Assembly (NCBI RefSeq): GCF_003952485.1
Contig: NZ_CP034447.1
Coordinates: forward strand, 4,106,501-4,170,500
Length of the DNA: 64,000 nt
Source: Mesorhizobium sp. M1E.F.Ca.ET.045.02.1.1
Lineage (GTDB): Bacteria > Pseudomonadota > Alphaproteobacteria > Rhizobiales > Rhizobiaceae
Direction: 5' to 3'
A program made the translations under genes and the position numbers. How positions within the stretch are numbered: position 1 is the stretch's first letter; each line of letters starts with the position of its first letter. Shown piece by piece: positions 56,782-64,000 of the stretch. The notes beneath the pieces were generated by a model. The model was given only the letters and a program-made list of their open reading frames with translations, searched no databases and had not been told where the DNA came from.

Positions 56782-58485
56782 TCAGCCAGACCGTCGGTCT
56801 CGCCGGGCAACGGGCTCCGACTGCTCAAAGCAAAAGCGATGCCGCTCCGTGAGCTCCTTTGAGGTCGCTTCCAGCTCCTTCTCGCGCCGTCCGGGGTTCC
56901 ACTCCAGCACAATGGCTGCGGTGTCGGCAATCCGTTCAAGGTCGCGCCGGCTGAGCCGGCCTGTGATCGCCAGCGCGGTGCGGCGCATGACGATATCGGC
57001 CAGGTGGACGACACGTTCGTTGCGCGCCAGCCAATCGATCTCCGCCAGCGTATAGTCGAACGCGTCCGCAAGCGGCTCCGTCTGCCGCCCGGCTTCGTGC
57101 GCCAGAATGGCGCGTGCCGTCGTGCCATAACGGTCGAGCAGAGCCTCGGCGCGCGCCGGCGAGGCCCCTGTCTCAGCCATGACGGAGGAGATCCAGCGGA
57201 CACGCGCAGCCGCGTCGGCCGGAAAATCGCGGCCGCCGCCGATGGCGAGGTTTTGCGTGCTCACGCGCCTGGAGCGGCCAAGCCTCGCCAGCAGCAGGTC
57301 CGCCACCTCTTCGGCAAAACCGCGGAAGGTCGTCCACTTGCCGCCGACCAACGAGACGATCGGCCAACTCCGGCCGCCCTCGGTTTCCATGACGGGCGCC
57401 GAGTGATCGCGGCTGATCAGGCCCGGCGCAGTGCCGTCCGACGTCGGCAGCGGGCGGATGCCAGAATAGGCATAGACGATCTGCTCGCGCCCGAAGGAAA
57501 GACCGGGCAAAAGCGCGCGCAAGCTCGCCAGGAAATAGTCGATCTCGTCATCCTCGCAGCGCACCGTCTCGGGATCGGCGGCGCGGATATCGGTCGAGCC
57601 AACCAGCGCCCGGCCGAGATAGTCGAACACCAGGCATATGCGGCCGTCATTGGCCTCGAAGTAGATCATGCGGCCTTTCAACGCCCGCAGCAAGTCGGGA
57701 TGATCGAGCAGTATGTGCGAACCCTTGGTGCCACCGACCAGTCGCGACGGTGCGCCAAGCGCTGCGTTGACACGATCGATCCATGGCCCCGCCGCGTTGA
57801 CGACGATGCGCGGTCGGAAGCAGCGCTCGCCGCCCTCCGGCAGGGCGAAGCGCACGACGCCGCCGTCGCTGTCCAGCAGATGCGCGTAGTTGAAGGCCTC
57901 GGATTGAGGGCTGGCCCTGATGCCGTCCTGAAGAAGCTCGAGCACCAGCCGTTCGGGATGACGGACGGTGGCGTCATAGTAGGTACCGGCCGCCACGATG
58001 CGTGGCGTCAACGGCGGTATCTCGGTCAACGCCCGCGCTTTCGACCACAGCGTATGCCTGGGCATGACGCGGTGGCGGGCGCCGTAGAAGTCGTACATGG
58101 CGAGACCGATCTTGATCAGGAGAGCGCCGCGGCCGCGCGGCGCGGTCGTGCTGCCGAAAAGGGTGCGCAGCGCCGCCCCGATCCCCGTCAGCCAGGAAAA
58201 GATCGGGATGACGGTCGGCAGCGGCCGCACGGCATGCGGCGCGTTGCGCAACAGAAGGTTGCGCTCCAGCGTCGATTGCGCGACGAGGCTCAACTCGCCC
58301 GTCTCGAGATATTTGATACCGCCATGGATGAGCCGCGACGGTGCGGCGCTGGTGCCGGAACCGAAATCCGCCTTGTCGACGATCGCGACCTTCAGGCCCT
58401 GTTCGCACAGATCGCGAAACAGGCCGGCGCCGTTGATGCCGGCACCGATGATGAGGACATCGACATCCCGTGACGTCGCGGTCAT
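56782..58485 (-). CDS. glpD: GlpD-type FAD-dependent polyol-phosphate dehydrogenase
   Basis: A 567-residue flavoprotein with the dinucleotide fold VLIIGAGINGAGLFRDL, the GlpD block GSGTSAAPSRLIHGGIKYLE, and SLVGGKWTTFRGFAEEV. It oxidises sn-glycerol 3-phosphate or, as in EryB, erythritol 4-phosphate (family knowledge). Longer than E. coli GlpD by about 65 residues, with a charged tail. It overlaps the deoR gene by ATGA and sits with an FGGY kinase, so the operon phosphorylates then oxidises a polyol. The exact substrate is not determined by sequence. Confidence 0.85.
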   Translation of the reverse strand: MTATSRDVDVLIIGAGINGAGLFRDLCEQGLKVAIVDKADFGSGTSAAPSRLIHGGIKYLETGELSLVAQSTLERNLLLRNAPHAVRPLPTVIPIFSWLTGIGAALRTLFGSTTAPRGRGALLIKIGLAMYDFYGARHRVMPRHTLWSKARALTEIPPLTPRIVAAGTYYDATVRHPERLVLELLQDGIRASPQSEAFNYAHLLDSDGGVVRFALPEGGERCFRPRIVVNAAGPWIDRVNAALGAPSRLVGGTKGSHILLDHPDLLRALKGRMIYFEANDGRICLVFDYLGRALVGSTDIRAADPETVRCEDDEIDYFLASLRALLPGLSFGREQIVYAYSGIRPLPTSDGTAPGLISRDHSAPVMETEGGRSWPIVSLVGGKWTTFRGFAEEVADLLLARLGRSRRVSTQNLAIGGGRDFPADAAARVRWISSVMAETGASPARAEALLDRYGTTARAILAHEAGRQTEPLADAFDYTLAEIDWLARNERVVHLADIVMRRTALAITGRLSRRDLERIADTAAIVLEWNPGRREKELEATSKELTERHRFCFEQSEPVARRDRRSG

Positions 58486-59249
58486 TGCACCGGCACGATC
58501 TTGAGATTGACCCCGGCCGCCTTCAGGCTGCCGGCAATCTCGTCGGGAAGGCCGTCGTCGCTGAGCACGAGATCGAAGTCGGTGAGGTCTGCAAACAGAT
58601 GCAGCGCCACCTTGCCGAACTTGGAGGAATCGATGAGCAGTACCGTGCGCGAGGCGGCGGCGGCCATGGCCTGCTTTACGCGCACCACCTGCGGATCCTG
58701 GATCAGCGTCGCGGTCTTGTCGATCGCCGAGGCCGAGCAGATGAGCAGATTCACCCTGATCTTCTGCAGAGCGCTCTCGCAGATGTGGCCGATGAAGGCG
58801 TTGTAGGTCGGGTGGTATTCGCCGCCTAGCAGGATCAGCTTCAGGTCGTCCTTGTCCACCAGTTGTTCCGCCAGAGACAGGCTGTTGGTGACGATGGTCA
58901 ACGGCGCGATCTGCGGCAGGAACGGGCCGACCGCGTTGGCGGTGGTCGAATCGTCAAGAAGAACGACCTGGCCCGGCTCGATCTCGGCCAGAACCGCCCG
59001 GGCGAGCGCCTGCTTGGCGGCGGTCGCATGGGTCTGGCGGAAGCGGAAAAGGCTCTCGTAGACGCCGGACGGCTGCGCGCTGACCGCTCCATGCAGCTTG
59101 CGCAACACACCCTGGCGCGCCAGTTCATCGACGTGGCGATGGATCGTCATGCGCGAGACGCCAAAGGCCGCGACAAGCTCGTCGATGCGCGCCTCGCCAT
59201 GCTGAATGACATAGTCGGCAATGTCCTGCCGGCGATTGTCCGCGTTCAT
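58482..59249 (-). CDS. DeoR/GlpR-family regulator (operon-internal)
   Basis: A 255-residue DeoR protein: N-terminal HTH (DELVAAFGVSRMTIHRHVDELARQGVLRKLHGA), then the phosphosugar-sensing domain with LLDDSTTANAVGP and ILLGGEYHPTYNAFIG. Start 59249 gives an ATGA overlap with the kinase. It probably represses this operon, with a phosphorylated polyol as inducer (family knowledge). Confidence 0.9.
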   Translation of the reverse strand: MNADNRRQDIADYVIQHGEARIDELVAAFGVSRMTIHRHVDELARQGVLRKLHGAVSAQPSGVYESLFRFRQTHATAAKQALARAVLAEIEPGQVVLLDDSTTANAVGPFLPQIAPLTIVTNSLSLAEQLVDKDDLKLILLGGEYHPTYNAFIGHICESALQKIRVNLLICSASAIDKTATLIQDPQVVRVKQAMAAAASRTVLLIDSSKFGKVALHLFADLTDFDLVLSDDGLPDEIAGSLKAAGVNLKIVPVQ

Positions 59250-60772
59250 GGCTTCCCCTTTTCCGCGAGCGCTTCGATCGACGGCCAGGCGTCGGCGAGG
59301 CGGTTGGCGATGTCGCAGTGCAGCCGGTAGCGCTTGTCCATGGCAGCGCTGCGCTCGGGGTCGGGCCGGTAGGCGCGGCCGAGCGTGGCGAGCTCGCGCG
59401 GATCGTGCCGTGGGGAAGCGAACAGGCCGACGCCGGCTCCGGCGCACAGCGCCGCGCCCCACGCGGCGGCCTCCTCCGTCTCGGTGACCGTGATCGGCAT
59501 GCCGAGCACATCGGCGAAGATCTGCGCGAAGGCGGAATTACGGGAAATGCCGCCGGTCAGCCGCGCCTCGCGCGCCGGGAAGCCTTCGCGCAGCGCATCG
59601 ACGTGAACGCGATGGTTGAAGGCAATGCCTTCGATCACCGCCCGCAGCATGTCGCCGCGGTCATGCCAGCCGCGCAGCCCGAGGAAGCCGGCGCTGGCAG
59701 CCGGACCATGCGGCGAGCCGAACAGATAGGGATGGAAGAGCAGTGTCGACGGCCGCGCCAACGCCGCCTCGATTTCCGGACCGACGATGGCGTGGATCGA
59801 GCGCCCGTCAGCTTCCGCCTGCGCCCGTTCGGAACCGCACAGCGTGTCGAGGAACCAGTCGTAGTTCGCCGCCGACGCCGGCGAGATCGACATGTTGTTC
59901 CATTCGCCGGGCTTCAATCCGTTGCGGCAGAACCACCGGGCATCGATGCGTGGCGCGGCCGAGACCGTCTCGTTGATCGAATAGGTGCCGGCAACGATGG
60001 CGACCACGCCCTCGCCATAGCCGCCGATGCCAAGCGCCGAGGCGGTCACGTCGTGCAGGCCGGCCACAACCGGCGTGCCGGCGACGAGGCCCGTGTCCCG
60101 GGCCGCTTGCGCCGTAATGGTGCCGACCAACTCGTCCGGCCGCGCGATCGGCGGCAGGGCATCGCCGAGCGCTTCGAGACCGAAGATCGAGAGGATGTCC
60201 GGCGCGTATGCTTGCGTATCGACCGCCGTGAACGAAGTGCTCGCTTCGGTGAGATCGGTGCCGAGGCTTCCCGTCAGGCAGAAACGCAGCCAGTCCTTGC
60301 AGGCAAGCACGTGGCCGATATGGGCAAAGCGCTCCGGCTCGTGATCGCGTATCCAGGCCAGCAGCGAAGACGGCGCCGAGGCATGCGGCGCCTGACCGGT
60401 CTGCGACAGAGCCTTCCTGGCCGTCCCATCGGCGTTCCATCGGGCCGCAACGTCTCCAGCCCGGCTGTCCAGCGACAGGATGCCGTGTCCGAGCGGCTGG
60501 CGATCACGATCGAGCATATAGAGCCCGTCGCCGTGCGCAGTGGTGGCGACGGCGGCGATGTCGGAGGCCGGTCGGCCGCAATCGGACAGCGCTTGCGCGA
60601 TCGCTTCGGCGGCAGCCCGCCAAAGGCCGTTCATATCGCGCTCGACGTGGCGCGGCTCGGACATGATCTGCGCCACCCGGCGGCGGGCCACGGCCAGCGG
60701 GGCGCCGGCCTCGTCGAAAACCACCGCCTTGGTCATGGTCAGGCCGCTATCAATTCCCAGCAGACAGGGCAT
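59246..60772 (-). CDS. FGGY-family carbohydrate/polyol kinase
   Basis: A 508-residue kinase with FGGY fold blocks: LLGIDSGLTMTKAVVFD, LGIGGYGEGVVAIVAGT, and LTGGISRNSAFAQIFADVLG...EEAAAWGAAL. Start 60772 chosen over an ATG six codons upstream for better fit to the family. It would phosphorylate the polyol brought in by the ABC transporter, giving the substrate of the GlpD-type enzyme. Substrate (glycerol, erythritol, xylitol, L-xylulose or similar) cannot be fixed from sequence. Confidence 0.88.
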   Translation of the reverse strand: MPCLLGIDSGLTMTKAVVFDEAGAPLAVARRRVAQIMSEPRHVERDMNGLWRAAAEAIAQALSDCGRPASDIAAVATTAHGDGLYMLDRDRQPLGHGILSLDSRAGDVAARWNADGTARKALSQTGQAPHASAPSSLLAWIRDHEPERFAHIGHVLACKDWLRFCLTGSLGTDLTEASTSFTAVDTQAYAPDILSIFGLEALGDALPPIARPDELVGTITAQAARDTGLVAGTPVVAGLHDVTASALGIGGYGEGVVAIVAGTYSINETVSAAPRIDARWFCRNGLKPGEWNNMSISPASAANYDWFLDTLCGSERAQAEADGRSIHAIVGPEIEAALARPSTLLFHPYLFGSPHGPAASAGFLGLRGWHDRGDMLRAVIEGIAFNHRVHVDALREGFPAREARLTGGISRNSAFAQIFADVLGMPITVTETEEAAAWGAALCAGAGVGLFASPRHDPRELATLGRAYRPDPERSAAMDKRYRLHCDIANRLADAWPSIEALAEKGKP

Positions 60773-60823
60773 CCGCTCCTCGCCATGCACATAGCGTGCA
60801 TCTCCTAGAGAATGCCCATATCA

Positions 60824-60842
60824 TGATGTTAAATTAACATCA
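60824..60842. promoter_or_regulatory. palindromic operator TGATGTTAA-A-TTAACATCA
   Basis: A perfect 9-bp inverted repeat with one central base, 51 bp upstream of the kinase start and just after the stop of the second DeoR gene. Length and symmetry fit a DeoR-family operator for the kinase-deoR-glpD operon. Confidence 0.65.
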
Positions 60843-60849
60843 ATAAGTG

Positions 60850-61722
60850 TTACAATTCGGATGCCGCGGCGTCTCCTTGCCGAACGGGGGCGACGATGAC
60901 GTTCATGCCGCCTGCCTTCATCGCCTCGATCTGCCTGGGTGGGGTCCCATCGTCGACGACGATGACGTCGAACTCGTTGAGCGCGCACATGGCATACAGT
61001 GCCCGGCGCTCGAACTTGGTGTGGTCAGCCAGCAGGATGCGCATGGCGGAGCTGTCGAACATGGCGCGTTTGGTCTCGACCATTTCCGGCGACTGGTGGA
61101 ACACCATGCCGTCGGTGATGGCCGACATCGACATGAAGACGCGATCGGCCCTCAGCCGCCGGATCTCCGTGACCGTGACCGGCCCCATGAAGGCATTGCA
61201 CCAGTTGTAGAACTGGCCGCCAAGCCCGAGCAGCGTGAGGTCCCGCGTGCCCTTCAACTCGTTCATCAGGGTGATGGAATTGGTGATCGCCGTCAGCGGC
61301 ACGCGCGCCGCAAGATGCGGCACGAGCTGCAGGACGGTGGTGGAATCGTCGAAGAAGACGGCCTGGCCGGGTTCCAGGAAGGCGGACGCCGCCTGCGCGA
61401 TCGCGCGCTTCTCGGCAGACTGGCGCGACGAGCGGTAGACGTCGCTCGATTCGATGAGGCTGGTCGGCGCGGCCGAGACGATGCCGCGCGTCTTGCGCAG
61501 CAGACCCTTCTCGACCAGTTCGTCCAGGTCGCGGTGCGCGGTCATCAGGCTGATGCCGAAGCGTTCGGTGAGGTCCTCGATGCGCATCGTGCCCTCGGCC
61601 AGCACGGCCTCGGCCATCATCCGGCGGCGTGCAAGCTGACGCGCGTGGCGGCTGTCGGCGGGCACCTGATCCGCAGCAAGGGTCTTCAACGCCTGCTCGG
61701 GCCGAATCTCGCGATCTTTCAT
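60850..61722 (-). CDS. DeoR/GlpR-family regulator (second)
   Basis: A 290-residue DeoR protein. HTH at about 60-95 (DLTERFGISLMTAHRDLDELVEKGLLRKTRG), sensor domain with FFDDSTTVLQLVP and LLGLGGQFYNWCNAFMGP. Start 61722 is supported by GGCAGGAGAGG. It is paralogous to the DeoR at 58,482-59,249 (both have the VxFFDDSTT-type block) and has its own promoter region. Likely controls the transporter or the kinase operon. Confidence 0.88.
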   Translation of the reverse strand: MKDREIRPEQALKTLAADQVPADSRHARQLARRRMMAEAVLAEGTMRIEDLTERFGISLMTAHRDLDELVEKGLLRKTRGIVSAAPTSLIESSDVYRSSRQSAEKRAIAQAASAFLEPGQAVFFDDSTTVLQLVPHLAARVPLTAITNSITLMNELKGTRDLTLLGLGGQFYNWCNAFMGPVTVTEIRRLRADRVFMSMSAITDGMVFHQSPEMVETKRAMFDSSAMRILLADHTKFERRALYAMCALNEFDVIVVDDGTPPRQIEAMKAGGMNVIVAPVRQGDAAASEL

Positions 61723-61863
61723 CCAAGCCTCTCCTGCCGATGCCATTCGCATATCTGGCGCCGATGGCAAGCGGTGCGTTAAGGGCGAGCAGTGTTTTGC
61801 GCATCGAATGCATTCTGCGCGGCAGGAAAAGGGGCGCGCATGATGCGCGCCCCAGTCCGTGGT

Positions 61864-62811
61864 TTACTGGGAAAGCGTAAACGGCCCTGTGTATTTGTCG
61901 ACATTGTCCTTGGTGATCAGGGCACAATCGAAGAGCTGCTTCTCGGAGGACGCGCCTGTCGAGCCGGTCTTGATGAACTTGTCGGCCTGCTTTACGGCTT
62001 CGGCCGAGAAGACCGCGACAGGCTGCAGTACCGTGTATTGCATTTCGCCCGCCTTGACGGCGGCGACCGCGTCCGGCGAGCCGTCGAAGCCGCCGACCTT
62101 CACCTGGTCGAGCTTGCCCGCTTCCTTCAGCGCCGCAATGGCGCCAAGGGCCATCTCGTCGTTGCCGGAAATGACACCCGCGACGTCGGGGTGGGCCTGC
62201 AGCAGCGATTGCATTTTCTGGTAGCCTTGGGTGCGGTCCCAGTTGGCCACTTCCTTGCCGGCCTTCTTGAGGTCCGGATACTGGGTAAGCACGGTCTCAT
62301 AGCCGTTCGAGCGTGTCGCCGCATTGTTGTCGGCCGGGTTGCCGAACAACTCGACATAGTTGCCCTTGTCGCCGATCGCCTCGACCCATTGCTGCGCGCC
62401 GATCGCGGCGCCTTGGGCGTTGTTGGAGACGAGCTGTGCCTTGGCGAGACCATCCTGGTTGATCTCGGCGTTGACCAGGAAGACCGGGATGTTGGCGGCG
62501 ACCGCCTTCTTGATCGCGCCGACCGAACCGTCGGCATTGGCCGGGTCGAGGATGATCGCCACCGATTTGTTGGTGATGGCAGTGTCGATCATCGTGCTTT
62601 CGGTATTGGTGTCGCCCTTGTGGGCGCTGACATTGGCTGTGTAGCCGAGACTCTCGGCTGTGGCCTTGGCGACCTGGCCCTCGGTGAGCCAATACGGATT
62701 GGCCGGATCGGTCACGATGATGCTGATCAAGCCCGCCGCCCAGGCATGGCTTGCCATGAACGGCAGCGTCGCGGCAGCGACCAAGAGCATCCTTCTGGTT
62801 TTATTGATCAT
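61864..62811 (-). CDS. sugar/polyol ABC transporter substrate-binding protein
   Basis: A 315-residue periplasmic type 1 binding protein with signal peptide (MLLVAAATLPFMASHAWAA), then IIVTDPANPYWLTEGQVAKA, ILDPANADGSVGAIKKAV and GVISGNDEMALGAIAALKE, as in RbsB-like proteins. The start at 62811 is preceded by GGGAGAGAG. It follows the permease by about 116 bp. Ligand probably a pentose or polyol, in line with the kinase and dehydrogenase. Confidence 0.92.
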   Translation of the reverse strand: MINKTRRMLLVAAATLPFMASHAWAAGLISIIVTDPANPYWLTEGQVAKATAESLGYTANVSAHKGDTNTESTMIDTAITNKSVAIILDPANADGSVGAIKKAVAANIPVFLVNAEINQDGLAKAQLVSNNAQGAAIGAQQWVEAIGDKGNYVELFGNPADNNAATRSNGYETVLTQYPDLKKAGKEVANWDRTQGYQKMQSLLQAHPDVAGVISGNDEMALGAIAALKEAGKLDQVKVGGFDGSPDAVAAVKAGEMQYTVLQPVAVFSAEAVKQADKFIKTGSTGASSEKQLFDCALITKDNVDKYTGPFTLSQ

Positions 62812-62927
62812 TTCTCTCTCTCTCCCTTTTACAGATTGCGGTTGCGGATTGCGGTTGCCGATTTGTCTCGGCCTTCTTTCCGGTCGGTCTCCTTGCGTCC
62901 CGGAGAAGCTTGCGGCGAGGCGCGGCA

Positions 62928-63980
62928 TCATTGTCGGACGCCGCGGGCCCCGTACTGGATGGTGTTCATGAGCACGGCGAGCACGATGACGGCGCCGGTG
63001 AAGACGGTCTGCCAGTAGGACGACACGCCGATGATGACGAGGCCGTCCGAAAGAAAGCCGATGACGAACGCGCCGAGCATGGTGCCGCGCACCGTGCCGC
63101 GGCCGCCGGTCAGCGCGGCGCCGCCGATGACCACCGCCGCGATCGCGGTCAGCTCGTAGGTGGTGCCGGCGGTCGGTCCGGCCGAAGTCAACTGCGAAGA
63201 GAGCACCAAGCCGGCGATCGCCGACAGGATGCCGGAGAGCGTGTAGACCGTGATCTTGACCCGCTTGACCGGCACGCCCGACAGGTCGGCCGCGTTCTCG
63301 TTGCCGCCAGAGGCGTAGAGCCAGCGGCCGAAGGAGGAGCGGCTGAGCATCAGCCCGGTCAGCACGGCGAGGACCGCCAGGACCACCACGCTGATCGGCA
63401 CGCCGAAGAGCCGGTTGAAGCCAAGCCAGTCGAAGCCGGTGTTGCCGAGCTCCGGCCTGCCGGCGAGGTTGTTGTAAGTGAGGCCGTTGGTCATCAGCAG
63501 CGCGACGCCGCGCGCCATGTACATGACTCCCAGAGTGGTGACGAAAGCGGGTACCCTGAACCAGGCGATCAGGATGCCGTTGAGCGCGCCGAGCACGGCG
63601 CCGAGCGAGCAGGTCAGCACGACCACGGCCCACACCGGCGCAAACAGGATGACGCCAAGCGGTTTCAGCTCTATGCCCTGCATCAGCGCGCCCGCGACGA
63701 CGCCGCACAGCGCCAGGATCGAGCCGACCGACAGGTCGATGCCGCCGCTGAGTATGACCACCAGCATGCCGATCGCGAGTATGCCGTAGATGGCCACATG
63801 CGAGGACATGATCAGCAGATTGGAGACGGTGAGGTAGTTCGGCGAGAGGAACGAAAAGACGACGATGATGGCAATCAGCGCGAAGAAAGCGCGGCCCTTC
63901 AGCAAAAGCTTGATGAGGCTGGTTGTTCCCTTGACGGCTGAGGCCGGGGAAGAGATGCGGTTGGCGCTCGTTTGCGTCAT
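62928..63980 (-). CDS. sugar/polyol ABC transporter permease (RbsC type)
   Basis: A 350-residue membrane protein with about ten hydrophobic segments and the RbsC-type blocks MLVVILSGGIDLSVGSILAL and AAVVIGGAALTGGRGTVRGTMLGA. It forms the channel for the binding protein encoded next. The matching ATP-binding subunit is not in the window and probably lies just past its right edge. Confidence 0.93.
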   Translation of the reverse strand: MTQTSANRISSPASAVKGTTSLIKLLLKGRAFFALIAIIVVFSFLSPNYLTVSNLLIMSSHVAIYGILAIGMLVVILSGGIDLSVGSILALCGVVAGALMQGIELKPLGVILFAPVWAVVVLTCSLGAVLGALNGILIAWFRVPAFVTTLGVMYMARGVALLMTNGLTYNNLAGRPELGNTGFDWLGFNRLFGVPISVVVLAVLAVLTGLMLSRSSFGRWLYASGGNENAADLSGVPVKRVKITVYTLSGILSAIAGLVLSSQLTSAGPTAGTTYELTAIAAVVIGGAALTGGRGTVRGTMLGAFVIGFLSDGLVIIGVSSYWQTVFTGAVIVLAVLMNTIQYGARGVRQ

Positions 63981-64000
63981 TGTTCGTTCCCGTGCTCCGC

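Overview
The window is high-GC DNA. Its gene content (red-type form I RuBisCO operon, [NiFe] uptake hydrogenase, glutathione-dependent formaldehyde oxidation, DeoR/polyol ABC locus) and two copies of an intergenic inverted repeat familiar from rhizobia suggest a Hyphomicrobiales (Rhizobiales) alphaproteobacterium, perhaps Mesorhizobium- or Aminobacter-like. The genus is an inference. No rRNA, tRNA or CRISPR array was seen.

Positions 1-13,000 look like a laterally acquired defence-type island, almost all on the minus strand. In transcription order: a small XRE-type HTH gene, a small hypothetical gene, a ribbon-helix-helix protein, a large DUF499 ATPase, a DUF3780 protein, a DUF1156 N6-adenine methyltransferase, a PLD-SNF2 helicase fusion, a GIY-YIG/T5orf172-type nuclease, and, past an IS630 relic, a GHKL ATPase gene cut by the window edge. 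Transposase relics lie inside and beside the island. I see no DUF1998 (DrmB) gene, so it is related to but not DISARM. It is the best candidate here for a poorly described system.

Positions 13,000-32,150 hold a lone LysR regulator and then a hydrogen-oxidation operon on the minus strand. From its promoter end: hupS, hupL (group 2a, cyanobacterial-type), two tandem paralogous four-Cys proteins, the hupD protease, a hypothetical gene, a TPR protein, two tiny membrane proteins, a NifU-Rieske fusion, an NHL propeller, hypF, hypC, a SIS isomerase, hypD, hypE, hypA, hypB and a nickel permease. Many junctions are ATGA overlaps. A sigma-54 promoter with an upstream palindrome precedes hupS. The adjacent NtrC-type regulator has a degenerate receiver domain.

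Positions 32,400-44,800 hold a Calvin-cycle operon (cbbF-P-T-A-L-S-X-E-Z-Y, minus strand) with divergent cbbR. About nine single-base indels disrupt cbbL, cbbS and cbbX within 1.35 kb while every neighbour is intact. This is either a local sequence-quality problem or recent decay.

Positions 45,000-56,100 hold accessory genes typical of PQQ alcohol/methanol oxidation (ABC exporter, YVTN propeller, periplasmic binding protein, cytochrome c) and the formaldehyde genes frmA-gfa, controlled perhaps by a large LuxR-type ATPase regulator. No PQQ dehydrogenase gene lies in the window. Positions 56,700-64,000 hold a polyol/sugar locus: ABC permease, binding protein, DeoR, FGGY kinase, DeoR and a GlpD-type dehydrogenase.

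Taken together, H2 and possibly C1 compounds could supply reductant for CO2 fixation: a facultative chemolithoautotroph or autotrophic methylotroph.
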